Below, piece after piece: positions 56,904 through 64,000 of a stretch of DNA of 64,000 nucleotides. Within the stretch, counting starts at the first letter, position 1. Each line of letters starts with the position of its first letter. A model generated the notes under the pieces. It was given only the letters and a program-made list of their open reading frames with translations, had not been told where the DNA came from and did no database searches. The stretch comes from Helicobacter anseris (lineage in GTDB: Bacteria; Campylobacterota; Campylobacteria; Campylobacterales; Helicobacteraceae): the NCBI GenBank assembly GCA_004368235.1, contig JXTW01000004.1, positions 57,143 through 121,142 on the forward strand, read 5' to 3'. The position numbers and the translations under genes were made by a program.

Positions 56904-57622
56904 TTTTTGCCCTTGTTATTGAGATTGTGGTTTTTTATTTTCCATTTTTGGAATAAGTCTGGTCGAAAATATTTAGTTTTAGACACAGCTAAACCTTCTT
57001 TTAAATCTTGCATTATACTATGATTTCCCTTGTAATATTCTGAAGGAGCAAGTTTTTTTTCATTTTTTTGCAAAAAAGTTCTAGATTTTGAAAAAACAGG
57101 TGCCTCAAGTAGATAATTTTCAAAACTTTCGCCACTTAAAGATTGAGAATTTCCTAAAACCCCATCAATATGACGCGCAATGCAGTCACAAAGAGCCAAG
57201 GCAGCAAGCTCACCTCCTGTAAGGATAAAATCACCAATGCTAAAAACTTCATCAGCATAAATTTCAATAGCCCTCTCATCAAAACCTTCATAGCGCCCAC
57301 ATACAAATGTAATGTCAGTTTTTTGTGCTAAACGTATAGAATCATTGTGCTTAAATGGTTTAGCACAGGGGGTGAGAAAAATAATATAAGATTTTTGTCT
57401 AAGTGGCTCAAGGGCATTGCCTAAAACCTCAAGATCTATAACCTGCCCAGCTCCTCCTCCTATTTGAGTATTATCAACTTTTTTATGTGGATGGGTAGAA
57501 AAATCAAATAGATTGAGAACTTCAATATCAAAAAGTTTTTTTTGATGCGCTATTTTGAGGATAGATTCCTCAAAATAGGGAGTAATTAGATTGGGAAATA
57601 ATGTAAGAAATCTAAAAAGCAT
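56900..57622 (-). CDS. trmD: tRNA (guanine-N1)-methyltransferase
   Basis: 240 residues, a SPOUT-fold enzyme that methylates G37 of tRNAs and prevents frameshifting. Motifs: [20 protein letters not shown] at the N-terminus, [18 protein letters not shown] near 85, [20 protein letters not shown] near 108 and [20 protein letters not shown] near 131, where the SAM knot is. The C-terminal domain is the usual basic region ([13 protein letters not shown]). It is a complete protein in the rpsP-khpA-rimM-trmD-rplS block. Confidence 0.97.
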   Translation of the reverse strand: MLFRFLTLFPNLITPYFEESILKIAHQKKLFDIEVLNLFDFSTHPHKKVDNTQIGGGAGQVIDLEVLGNALEPLRQKSYIIFLTPCAKPFKHNDSIRLAQKTDITFVCGRYEGFDERAIEIYADEVFSIGDFILTGGELAALALCDCIARHIDGVLGNSQSLSGESFENYLLEAPVFSKSRTFLQKNEKKLAPSEYYKGNHSIMQDLKEGLAVSKTKYFRPDLFQKWKIKNHNLNNKGKK

Positions 57623-57626
57623 TATT

Positions 57627-58220
57627 TTAGCTCGCTAAAAGCAGAGATTTTGCATTTTTAGTATAGATATGATGAGTTTTGGTATCAGTGTAAATAATAT
57701 AAGGATCAATATAGGGGATAAGGAAGTGTTTTTTTAACTTTAATGGTGCAGAAGAAAGTTTAGGATCCGTGCAAATAACAAGATAATCAGTAGCCCCAAT
57801 ACGTTCAATATCTTCTACATAGCCTAAAGTTTCTTCATCTTCAATGATTTTAAAACCCATAATTTCAAACCAAAAGAATTCATTTTCTTTTAGGGTGCAA
57901 TATTTTTTAGTATCTTGCAATGTGGCGTATAAGATAGCATTAGTGAGATTTTTTGCCATCTCTAGTGAATCTATTTCTTGAAAACTAATTAAAGATTTGA
58001 TGGGATTAAATTCTTTTAAATGAAGGGTTATATATTCTTTGCTATTTTGGAAAATATGATTTTTTTGTGCAAAAAGAGTGATATCAGGTATAAAAATTTC
58101 TGGAAAATCTGTCATAGGATAGCATTTCATGTGTCCTTTTAGCCCTATGGTCTTACCAAGTTTGGCTATAGCGATGAGATTGGATTCTTCTTGATTAGTA
58201 TGGGGAGATATTTTAGCCAT
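57627..58220 (-). CDS. rimM: 16S rRNA processing protein RimM
   Basis: 197 residues. The N-terminal barrel contains IAIAKLGKTIGLKGHMKCYP, the RimM G-x-x-x-G-x-x-G-x pattern, and the PRC-barrel half carries FFWFEIMGFKIIEDEETLGY with DYLVICTDP. It helps mature the 30S head and binds S19. Its start overlaps khpA by 8 bp. Confidence 0.93.
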   Translation of the reverse strand: MAKISPHTNQEESNLIAIAKLGKTIGLKGHMKCYPMTDFPEIFIPDITLFAQKNHIFQNSKEYITLHLKEFNPIKSLISFQEIDSLEMAKNLTNAILYATLQDTKKYCTLKENEFFWFEIMGFKIIEDEETLGYVEDIERIGATDYLVICTDPKLSSAPLKLKKHFLIPYIDPYIIYTDTKTHHIYTKNAKSLLLAS

Positions 58221-58455
58221 CTAGCCCCTTTGCCATTACCTTATAGTTGAGACCATCTTTTGCCTTACATCCCGTGATAAAAGCTTTGATAGAGGTTATC
58301 ATTTTGCCATCCTTACCTACAATTTTACCAATATCTTCATTAGCCGCATGGATGATATATTCATAACCTTCATCTGTTTGTTTGCATTCTACAAAGACTA
58401 AGTTTGGATTGTGCACAATTTTTTTTACATAACAGGCTATAAATTCTTCAACCAT
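58213..58455 (-). CDS. khpA: KH-domain RNA-binding protein KhpA
   Basis: 80 residues forming one KH domain; the GKIVGKDGKMITSIKAFITG stretch contains the G-x-x-G RNA-contact loop (GKDG). KhpA works with Jag/KhpB in RNA binding and cell-size control in other bacteria. It lies in the usual place between rpsP and rimM. Confidence 0.92.
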   Translation of the reverse strand: MVEEFIACYVKKIVHNPNLVFVECKQTDEGYEYIIHAANEDIGKIVGKDGKMITSIKAFITGCKAKDGLNYKVMAKGLDG

Positions 58456-58489
58456 TAAAAAACCTTGTTGAAATAATGTAGAGTAAGTG

Positions 58490-58508
58490 GGCAGACTAGC
58501 AGTCTGCC
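58490..58508 (-). repeat. Perfect hairpin between rpsP and khpA
   Basis: GGCAGACT pairs with AGTCTGCC around a 3-base loop, nine bases after the rpsP stop. There is no T-run, so it is unlikely to stop transcription. It could set the S16:KhpA ratio by RNA processing or stability. Confidence 0.7.
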
Positions 58509-58517
58509 AATAGGAGA

Positions 58518-58745
58518 TTACTTAGTAAGTTTAGCGACGCGATCACTCATTTTAGCACCGACGCTCTTCCAGTAAGCAAGACGTTCAGCATCAACCTTCA
58601 ATGCAGCAGGCTCAACAAGAGGATTATAAAAGCCAATAGATTCAATCCATCCGCCATCGCGTCTTTTGCGAGAATCTGTTACCACGATACGATAAAAAGG
58701 CTTTTTTTTACGTCCCATTCTTGTAAGTCTTATTACAGTTGCCAT
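58518..58745 (-). CDS. rpsP: 30S ribosomal protein S16
   Basis: 75 residues. [20 protein letters not shown] followed by [20 protein letters not shown] is the unmistakable S16 N-terminus. It stabilises the 30S body. It heads the block rpsP-khpA-rimM-trmD-rplS and has its own promoter. Confidence 0.98.
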   Translation of the reverse strand: MATVIRLTRMGRKKKPFYRIVVTDSRKRRDGGWIESIGFYNPLVEPAALKVDAERLAYWKSVGAKMSDRVAKLTK

Positions 58746-58780
58746 TATTAAAGCTCCTTAATTAAATGATGATTTTATGC

Positions 58781-58786
58781 ATTATA
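58781..58786 (-). promoter_or_regulatory. -10 element for the rpsP operon
   Basis: TATAAT on the minus strand, 36 bases before the rpsP ATG, within the 58-base gap after ffh. Confidence 0.6.
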
Positions 58787-58803
58787 CCTTAAAAGGAAAA
58801 ATT

Positions 58804-60144
58804 CTAGCGCTTAAATTGTTGCATTTGACCCATCATGCTCATTAAATCTTTCATACCACCTTTATTAGAAAGTCTTTTTGCCATCTTAGCAGCAGAATCA
58901 AATTGTTTAATAATACGGTTAATATCACTGACATCTAGTCCGCATCCAAGAGCAATTCTTTTGCGTCTAGAGCCATTAAGAATATCTGGATTTTCTCTTT
59001 CTTTTGGAGTCATTGAATTGACCATAGCTTTAATATTTTTTATTTCAACAGAATTTTCTAAATCTACATCTTTGAGTGCATTAGCCATATTACCAAGCCC
59101 TGGTATCATTGATATAACCGATCGCATTGAGCCGAGTTTCTTCATATTTTCAAGTTGTGCAATGAAGTCATTAAAGCCAAATTGACCTTTTTTTAGTTTT
59201 TTTGTAATATCTTTAGCTTCCTTGTCATTGATAATACTAGCGGTTTTTTCTGCCAATGAGGCTATATCTCCAGCCCCCATAAGTCGAGAGACTATTCTAT
59301 CAGGCAGAAATATTTCAAAATCAGGAATTTTTTCTCCCACGCCTATAAAGCGCAAGGGAAGCCCAATTTGATAGGCAATAGAAAGCGCGATACCACCCTT
59401 GCTATCGCTATCAAATTTGCTTAAAATTACTCCACTAATATTAAGGCGATTATTAAAGCTAGCAGCGGTTTTAACACCATCTTGACCACTTAGGGAATCT
59501 GCTACATAAAAAATCTCATTAGGTTTAATTGCTTCTTTTAAAAGCTCTAGCTCATTCATTAGAGGCTCATCAATGGCTAAACGACCAGCCGTATCAATAA
59601 TAAGTACATCAAAAGCCGAATTGATGGCATATTTTTTTGCCGCTTTAGCAATTTGAATAACATCAAGATTTTTATCTTCATTACTAAAGACTTCAACTTC
59701 AATTTGCTCTCCAAGAGATTTTAATTGAGTGATGGCTGCTAATCTTTGCAAATCACAAGCAGCAAGCAAAACTTTTTTATTTTTAGTTTTGAGATAATGG
59801 GCAAGCTTAGCACAAGATGTGGTTTTTCCGCTTCCTTGAAGACCAGTCATAAGTACGATTGTAGGGGGTTTTGAAGAAAATGTAAAGCCATAAGCCTTGC
59901 TTGTTTGTAAGATAGCTTCTAAAGACTCTTGTAGGGAATCTAAAAAATTTTGTTTACCAATACCTCTTGTTTTGGTTTTGGATTCTACTTGTTGAATGAT
60001 TTCTTTACAGACTTTATGGTGGACATCATTTCTTAGCAGAGACTTTTTAAGCTCATCAAGTGCTCTATAGAGAGATTTTTCATCATCGCTAAAACGGATT
60101 TTCCCCGCAATGCTTCTAAAGGTATCACTAAGGGCATCAAACAT
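58804..60144 (-). CDS. ffh: Signal recognition particle GTPase Ffh
   Basis: 446 residues. The N-domain helical bundle precedes the G domain with VLMTGLQGSGKTTSCAKLAH (P-loop), LIIDTAGRLAIDEPLM (G3) and ILSKFDSDSKGGIALS (G4). The Met-rich M domain (MGQMQQFKR at the end, GSRRKRIALGCGLDVSDINR before) binds 4.5S RNA and signal sequences. It directs membrane proteins to the translocon. Confidence 0.97.
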   Translation of the reverse strand: MFDALSDTFRSIAGKIRFSDDEKSLYRALDELKKSLLRNDVHHKVCKEIIQQVESKTKTRGIGKQNFLDSLQESLEAILQTSKAYGFTFSSKPPTIVLMTGLQGSGKTTSCAKLAHYLKTKNKKVLLAACDLQRLAAITQLKSLGEQIEVEVFSNEDKNLDVIQIAKAAKKYAINSAFDVLIIDTAGRLAIDEPLMNELELLKEAIKPNEIFYVADSLSGQDGVKTAASFNNRLNISGVILSKFDSDSKGGIALSIAYQIGLPLRFIGVGEKIPDFEIFLPDRIVSRLMGAGDIASLAEKTASIINDKEAKDITKKLKKGQFGFNDFIAQLENMKKLGSMRSVISMIPGLGNMANALKDVDLENSVEIKNIKAMVNSMTPKERENPDILNGSRRKRIALGCGLDVSDINRIIKQFDSAAKMAKRLSNKGGMKDLMSMMGQMQQFKR

Positions 60145-60216
60145 AAAATTTTCCTTGAAAGATTTGCTTTATTTTTTTGAAATTCTTGCTGTTATTTCCA
60201 GTTTAGTAAAGCTTAT

Positions 60217-60227
60217 ATCATATCATA
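60217..60227 (-). promoter_or_regulatory. -10 elements for ffh
   Basis: Two TATGAT boxes overlapping by one base on the minus strand, one of them preceded by TGA, about 75 bases upstream of the ffh ATG. Confidence 0.4.
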
Positions 60228-60248
60228 AAAATTCTTAAATTTTTTTTG

Positions 60249-60254
60249 TATAAT
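60249..60254 (+). promoter_or_regulatory. -10 element for perR
   Basis: TATAAT preceded by a T7 run and G, about 70 bases before the perR ATG. It overlaps the region of the dyad at 60257-60276. Confidence 0.6.
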
Positions 60255-60256
60255 TT

Positions 60257-60276
60257 TTATTAATTTTAAATAATAA
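60257..60276. promoter_or_regulatory. Candidate PerR/Fur-type operator
   Basis: TTATTA and TAATAA form a perfect 6-bp dyad around ATTTTAAA, three bases downstream of the -10 box at the expected start site of perR. Fur-family operators are AT-rich dyads of this size, so self-repression is plausible. AT-rich dyads are common in this genome, which limits confidence. Confidence 0.4.
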
Positions 60277-60323
60277 GGAAATTTAGGATTATCATAAATT
60301 TAATTTTAGAGAGGGACAGATTA

Positions 60324-60752
60324 ATGAATTTTGAAATTCAATTAAAGGAAAAAAAGTTAAAGGTTACACCACAGCGTATGGCTATTTTAAATGAAATACA
60401 AAAAAATGGACATCTTGGGATTGAGGAGATTTATGAAAATATTAGAAAAATATATCCTGCCATTTCTTTGGCTACCGTATATAAAAATATAACATCGCTT
60501 TATGAAGTCAATCTTTTGCGTGAAATAAAAGCTCCTTACCAGAAGCAAAAATATGAATTAGCTTCTGATCGTCATATTCATGTGGCATGTGAGAAGTGTG
60601 GCAAACTTGAGGATGTGTATATGGAGTTGGATGATGCGATGAGTCGTTGTTCTGATATGACAAATTATAGATTGCATGATGTAAGTGCAGTATTTCTAGG
60701 GGTATGTTCAGAGTGTGCCAAAGCACATAATAAAGATAAAAAAGATAATTAA
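60324..60752 (+). CDS. perR: Fur-family peroxide-stress regulator (PerR-type)
   Basis: 142 residues. The winged helix is seen at [20 protein letters not shown] and [20 protein letters not shown]. The metal domain has [20 protein letters not shown] with a first C-x-x-C and [14 protein letters not shown] with the second, forming the structural zinc site. The sequence matches Campylobacter PerR much better than H. pylori Fur, which has a longer N-terminal extension. It should repress catalase or alkyl-hydroperoxide reductase genes when iron-loaded and be inactivated by peroxide. Confidence 0.85.
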   Translation: MNFEIQLKEKKLKVTPQRMAILNEIQKNGHLGIEEIYENIRKIYPAISLATVYKNITSLYEVNLLREIKAPYQKQKYELASDRHIHVACEKCGKLEDVYMELDDAMSRCSDMTNYRLHDVSAVFLGVCSECAKAHNKDKKDN

Positions 60753-60775
60753 ATCAGATTCCTTTAGGAAAGAAG

Positions 60776-61363
60776 ATGAAGCATTTTAGAATAATTCGAG
60801 ATGTAGCTATGATTGGTGGTATTGGGGCTATGGTTGTTTTTGTATTGCAAGGTTGTGAAAATAATCAAAGTTCAAATGCGGATGCAAAAAATCTTTCTCA
60901 AAGTATTAATCAGGGAGCCTATGTGCTCTTAGAAGAGCAAAATGATGGTAGCTATAAAATTCTAGAAGAATATCCTAGCTCTAGTATGCATATAGTAGTA
61001 CGTGATAAAATGGGTAATGAAAGATTGCTAAGTAAAGAAGAAGTTGATGATCTTATTAAAAAAGAAGAGCAAAAGCTTGCAAATAATACATCATCTCTGA
61101 CTTCTGGTGATGGTGGTCTGGGACTTGGGGGAGCGATTTTAGCAAGTGCAGCAGGAGCGATTTTAGGAAGTTATATTGGCAATAAGCTTTTTAATAATCC
61201 AGCCTATCAGCAAGCAAAGCAGCGTACCTATAAGTCTCCTCAAGCCTATGAACGTTCTCAAAATAGTTTTAAAAATACGCAGACAAACTCTGTAGCTAAG
61301 GGGACAAATGCTAAAAGTGGTTTTTTTAAAGGATCTGGATCATCCCAGAGTGTAGGTGGATGA
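60776..61363 (+). CDS. UPF0323-family lipoprotein
   Basis: 195 residues. A lipobox (VLQGC) places the lipidated Cys at residue 27. The middle is acidic ([20 protein letters not shown]). A Gly/Ala-rich hydrophobic stretch ([20 protein letters not shown]) at about 121-140 resembles a glycine-zipper membrane segment. The C-terminal Ser/Asn/Thr-rich tail is likely disordered. It matches UPF0323 lipoproteins of Campylobacter and Helicobacter, which sit next to a glutathionylspermidine-synthase-like gene exactly as here. The pairing is like ygiB-ygiC in E. coli. Function unknown, likely envelope stress. Confidence 0.85.
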   Translation: MKHFRIIRDVAMIGGIGAMVVFVLQGCENNQSSNADAKNLSQSINQGAYVLLEEQNDGSYKILEEYPSSSMHIVVRDKMGNERLLSKEEVDDLIKKEEQKLANNTSSLTSGDGGLGLGGAILASAAGAILGSYIGNKLFNNPAYQQAKQRTYKSPQAYERSQNSFKNTQTNSVAKGTNAKSGFFKGSGSSQSVGG

Positions 61364-61385
61364 TTTTTATTAAAAAAGAGTTGCA

Positions 61386-62558
61386 ATGAAAATACGAAAG
61401 TTAGAACCATTAGATAATGCTAAATTGGAGGCTATTGGCTTAGAGTGGCATAGTGATTTGGATGATACGCCTTATATAGCTGATGAAGCTGTTGTTGTGA
61501 GTAGTGCAGAAGCTGAAGCGTTTTATAATGCTGGAAATACGCTCTATGATATGTATATAGAAGCTGCAGAGTATGTGATTAAAAATGATTTGTTCTTTGA
61601 GCTTGATATACCCAACACTATGATTCCAATGATTAAACAAAGTTTTGAGGAAGATATTCATTGGCATCTATATGGACGTTTTGATTTTGCAGGTGGATTA
61701 GATGGCATGCCTATTAAGCTTTTGGAATTTAATGCAGATACGCCTACTATGCTTTATGAGAGTGCAGTTGTACAATGGGCGCTTTTAAAAGCTAATGGCT
61801 ATGATGACTCCTTGCAATTTAATAATCTTAGTGAAGCCTTAGGAGATAATTTTAAACGTATGATTACCCTAGGTGGAGATATTAATCGTTTTGATGAGCT
61901 TTATGAGGGATGGAAAATACTTTTTTCATCTATACGCGGGAATATCGAAGAGGAGCGCACTACAAGATTTTTGGAAGAGATTGCTAGAGCAGCTGGTTTT
62001 CATACCCATTATGCATATATTGATGAAGTAGGCTTTTCAGCAGAGCATGGTTGTATATATAATGAACAAAATTATGAGTTTTTATTTAAGTTGATTCCTT
62101 GGGAAAATATTGCTATTGATGAGCCTGAAATGGCAATGGTTATAGCAGATATGATGAAAAATAAAAACACTATTTTTTTAAATCCAGCCTATACTTTGCT
62201 TTTTCAAAGTAAAAGAATGCTTAAGATCCTTTGGGATCTTTTCCCTAAACACCCTTTACTTTTAGAGACTGATTACAAACCATTAGATGGTAAGAAACAA
62301 GTGGAGAAAGTGGCTTTTGGACGCGAGGGTGCTAATATAAGGATTTTAGATTCTAATCTTAAGGTTTTGAGTGAGAATAGCGGAATTTATGATGCACATA
62401 AATGCATTTATCAAGAATTTTTTGAGCTTAATACCCATGAAGGGTTTTATTATCAGCCTAATGTATTTTTTGCTTATGAGTCGTGTGGACTTGGGTTTAG
62501 AAAGGGCGGATTAATTTTGGATAATTATTCTAAATTTGTTAGTCATATGTTAGGCTAG
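61386..62558 (+). CDS. Glutathionylspermidine synthase-like ATP-grasp enzyme
   Basis: 390 residues, the C-terminal synthetase domain family of GspSA (YgiC/YjfC type) without the amidase part. Visible segments are HWHLYGRFDFAGGLDGMPIK and LLEFNADTPTMLYESAVVQW (metal-binding Glu, Asn and Asp), NTIFLNPAYTLLFQSKRMLK and ILWDLFPKHP, and the Gly-rich VEKVAFGREGANI near 312. It probably forms an amide bond using ATP. The real substrate is unknown; E. coli YgiC does not show glutathionylspermidine activity. It pairs with the lipoprotein gene 22 bases upstream. Confidence 0.9.
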   Translation: MKIRKLEPLDNAKLEAIGLEWHSDLDDTPYIADEAVVVSSAEAEAFYNAGNTLYDMYIEAAEYVIKNDLFFELDIPNTMIPMIKQSFEEDIHWHLYGRFDFAGGLDGMPIKLLEFNADTPTMLYESAVVQWALLKANGYDDSLQFNNLSEALGDNFKRMITLGGDINRFDELYEGWKILFSSIRGNIEEERTTRFLEEIARAAGFHTHYAYIDEVGFSAEHGCIYNEQNYEFLFKLIPWENIAIDEPEMAMVIADMMKNKNTIFLNPAYTLLFQSKRMLKILWDLFPKHPLLLETDYKPLDGKKQVEKVAFGREGANIRILDSNLKVLSENSGIYDAHKCIYQEFFELNTHEGFYYQPNVFFAYESCGLGFRKGGLILDNYSKFVSHMLG

Positions 62559-62692
62559 GAAGTCTTGTTTTTATGCTGACAAATTTTAGCTTTTTTACTT
62601 TTATTGCTACAACAGCTTCCTTTTTTAGGAAGTAAATAGTAGATAAATCCCCCTAGTGCAATAAGAAATATAATAAGCATAGTGATTTCCAT
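62555..62692 (-). CDS. Small Cys-rich single-span membrane protein (45 aa)
   Basis: Read on the minus strand, AAAAAGGACTAAA precedes an ATG at 62692. The 45-codon frame encodes one membrane helix (MLIIFLIALGGFIYYLL) and a basic, Cys-containing tail (KKGSCCSNKSKKAKICQHKN). It stops inside the end of the convergent upstream gene. The C-C plus a third Cys and the helix resemble FeoB-associated Cys-rich membrane proteins. No feoB is nearby, so a metal-binding role is only suggested. Confidence 0.5.
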   Translation of the reverse strand: MEITMLIIFLIALGGFIYYLLPKKGSCCSNKSKKAKICQHKNKTS

Positions 62693-62743
62693 TTTAGTCC
62701 TTTTTGAATTTTATATATTTTAGCTAAATAATAAGGAGTTGCT

Positions 62744-63337
62744 ATGAAGTCGATAGTTTTGAATAATGCAATTATTTTAACAGGCGGGATAGCAACTGGC
62801 AAGAGCAGTGTAGCTAGAATTTTAAAAAAAATGGGCTATATAGTTGTGGATAGTGATGAAATAGCTCATAGGGCATTAGAGGTTAAGCAAGATGAAATTA
62901 TTAAACATTTTGGAGATCAGATATTAGTTTCTGGGCATATTTCACGTATATTACTTGGAAAGATTGTTTTTGGCTCTCAAGAATCTAAAAAAGACTTAGA
63001 AGCAATTTTACATCCTTATATTTTTGATGAGATAACTAAAAGAGCTATTACATTAGAGCAAGAAGGAAGGGTCTATTTCTTGGATATTCCATTATATTTT
63101 GAGACTAATAAGCGTTATTTGGGTAGAGAGATATGGTGTGTTGTTTCTGATGAAAAAATACAGATAGAACGTCTAATGTTAAGAAATAATCTTTCAAAAC
63201 AAGAGGCATTAGCTCGTATTAATGCGCAAATTCCTATGAATATAAAACTTAAAGAAAGCAATGTGGTTATTAGCAATAATTCTACTTTGCAAGAGTTGGA
63301 ACTTAAAGTGAAACAACAGCTTAAAATGATTGGATAA
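62744..63337 (+). CDS. coaE: Dephospho-CoA kinase
   Basis: 197 residues. The P-loop TGGIATGKSSVARILKKMGY and the following VVDSDEIAHRAL are diagnostic, as is FLDIPLYFETNKRY near 107. It phosphorylates dephospho-CoA, the last step of coenzyme A synthesis. The ATG has AAGGAG five bases upstream. The stop overlaps the promoter candidate for the next gene. Confidence 0.95.
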   Translation: MKSIVLNNAIILTGGIATGKSSVARILKKMGYIVVDSDEIAHRALEVKQDEIIKHFGDQILVSGHISRILLGKIVFGSQESKKDLEAILHPYIFDEITKRAITLEQEGRVYFLDIPLYFETNKRYLGREIWCVVSDEKIQIERLMLRNNLSKQEALARINAQIPMNIKLKESNVVISNNSTLQELELKVKQQLKMIG

Positions 63338-63346
63338 TGCTATAAA
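63338..63346 (+). promoter_or_regulatory. Extended -10 element for the secreted gene at 63409
   Basis: TGC followed by TATAAA starts directly after the coaE stop. A start near 63353 would give a leader of about 56 bases that contains the hairpin at 63378-63397. Confidence 0.45.
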
Positions 63347-63377
63347 TTTATAAAAAGTAAAGAAATTTGTTATTATT

Positions 63378-63397
63378 CTGTCAAGTAAAGTTGACAG
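63378..63397 (+). promoter_or_regulatory. Hairpin overlapping the ribosome site of the gene at 63409
   Basis: CTGTCAA pairs with TTGACAG across the 6-base loop GTAAAG, and the last two bases belong to the AGGAG ribosome site at 63396-63400. Closing the stem could limit ribosome entry. An alternative reading is a DNA operator dyad. Confidence 0.5.
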
Positions 63398-63408
63398 GAG
63401 TAGATTTT

Positions 63409-63735
63409 ATGAGTAAAAAAGTTTTATTTATTGGTATTTTTATGGCTAGTTATATGTTTGCTATCCAGCCTCAACTAAGTAAACAAAAGAAGGCTACAGG
63501 TATAGATTTACCATCTTCTGAATGGAGATTACCAGATGCTCTTAAAGAAGATGGCTATATTGATGAAGCTAAAATGCCAAAAGGCTCAAAATATGCAGAA
63601 ATGGTAATTTTAGGCAATAAGATTGTGAATGAAACTTCAAGATATGTCGGACCTTATGATGTAAGCGAAAATAATAATTTTAGTGAAGAGCAACATCGCT
63701 ATGGACCTTATGAGCAAATGATCAAGATTAAATAA
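63409..63735 (+). CDS. Short secreted protein, c-type-cytochrome-like without haem motif
   Basis: 108 residues from ATG 63409 (AGGAG eight bases upstream). A signal peptide (VLFIGIFMASYMFA) is followed by EWRLPDALKEDGYIDEAKMP and SKYAEMVILGNKIVNETSRY then VGP. That last block resembles the region just before the haem site in thiosulfate-dehydrogenase or tetrathionate-type cytochromes (Y-G-x-x-V-x-x-G-x-x-I-x-x-T). The expected C-x-x-C-H never follows and the protein ends KIK. It is either a degenerate remnant or a cytochrome partner that lost haem. I do not recognise it with certainty. Confidence 0.55.
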   Translation: MSKKVLFIGIFMASYMFAIQPQLSKQKKATGIDLPSSEWRLPDALKEDGYIDEAKMPKGSKYAEMVILGNKIVNETSRYVGPYDVSENNNFSEEQHRYGPYEQMIKIK

Positions 63736-64000
63736 CTTAGTAGAGAATAGCCCAACCTAAGAGATAATGTTTTATTATTCATTATCTCTTTTTTATCTCC
63801 CACCTCAATACTTTAAAACCTTTATTATTATCTAAAGCTTTTACATAGAGATGAGGGCTATACTTTTATTATTATCTAAAACTATCATTATGTTTATTAG
63901 TTTATTATTAAACTTTATCTAACTTTTTATACTTATTTAAATAAACCAATTTTATCTCTCAAAATGAGCTTTCCTAACCCCCTCTCCTACCATCATTGCT
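63736..64000. other. AT-rich end of window, no gene seen
   Basis: After the last stop comes the terminator at 63759-63794, then low-complexity AT-rich sequence. TTTATTATTATCTAAA occurs twice, at 63821-63836 and 63865-63880. The last 60 bases become C-rich (CTAACCCCCTCTCC) but give no frame, tRNA or promoter that I can support. Confidence 0.6.
63759..63794 (+). terminator. Strong intrinsic terminator
   Basis: AAGAGATAATG and CATTATCTCTT form an 11-bp perfect stem around a 10-base loop, followed by a T-run through 63794. It should end the plus-strand transcript carrying the small secreted gene and probably coaE. Confidence 0.85.

Noticed and set aside
58490..58508. Hairpin considered as a terminator of rpsP
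   Set aside because: No T-run follows on the minus strand, and khpA, rimM, trmD and rplS need read-through.
60324..60752. Call of this gene as Fur
   Set aside because: It lacks the longer N-terminus of Helicobacter Fur and its sequence follows Campylobacter PerR.
63821..63880. TTTATTATTATCTAAA occurring twice considered as mobile-element ends
   Set aside because: Direct, short and low complexity; no transposase or inverted ends are in view.

Overview
The window comes from an AT-rich epsilonproteobacterium (Campylobacterota), almost certainly a Helicobacter species other than H. pylori. Much of the gene order is recognisable from H. pylori: atpG-atpD-atpC followed by exbB/exbD-tolA-tolB-pal-cpoB-slyD; tkt-addB; ppiD-ftsA-ftsZ; pyrH-rpoZ-spoT-tyrS-nitronate monooxygenase-amiA; tcdA-small acidic protein-aguB-transporter; and ffh-rpsP-khpA-rimM-trmD-rplS. 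A PerR-type Fur homologue, a PagL-like deacylase gene, an orphan pseudopilin-like gene and two giant autotransporters set it apart from H. pylori. These comparisons are from memory, because no database could be searched.

Layout. Bases 1-7233 (+) hold the end of the ATP synthase operon and a complete Tol-Pal cell-envelope operon, closed by a metal-binding SlyD prolyl isomerase. Bases 7284-11803 (-) hold a small envelope cluster: a GT4 glycosyltransferase, a pseudopilin-like protein, a polytopic membrane protein, an EamA transporter and a META-domain secreted protein. Bases 11882-12865 (+) hold purE and ogt. Bases 12852-21091 (-) hold ppiD, ftsA, ftsZ, tkt and addB. The 393-base divergent region 21092-21484 has promoters, inverted repeats and a possible small RNA. 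Bases 21485-29630 (+) form one long run: pyrH, rpoZ, a PagL-like gene, spoT, tyrS, nmo, amiA and a membrane protein. mqnA (-) diverges from an ABC-F gene (+), followed by a soluble PAS-PAS chemoreceptor, tcdA, a 54-residue acidic protein, aguB and a carboxylate/Na+:H+ antiporter-like permease.

Bases 36905-55143 are the accessory centrepiece: two tandem genes, 12 bp apart, coding for autotransporters of 3360 and 2714 residues. Each has a signal peptide, a very long passenger of degenerate beta-helix repeats built on G-x-N-T-I, and a C-terminal 12-stranded-type barrel. Unexpectedly, about 120 further residues follow the last barrel strand. They carry a C-x-x-C pair and a fold pattern (beta-alpha-beta-beta-alpha-beta with YYIGPFKS) that looks like a SPOR peptidoglycan-binding domain. 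This would be an autotransporter anchored from inside to the cell wall, an architecture I do not know from any described protein. The second gene also carries a C10 homopolymer upstream of its barrel, a typical phase-variation switch.

Bases 55285-63735 return to housekeeping: aspB; the rpsP/ffh/trmD/rplS block on the minus strand; perR; a UPF0323 lipoprotein with its glutathionylspermidine-synthase-like partner; a tiny Cys-rich membrane protein; coaE; and a short secreted protein resembling a c-type cytochrome fragment without its haem site. The window ends in a strong terminator and AT-rich sequence in which I see no gene.
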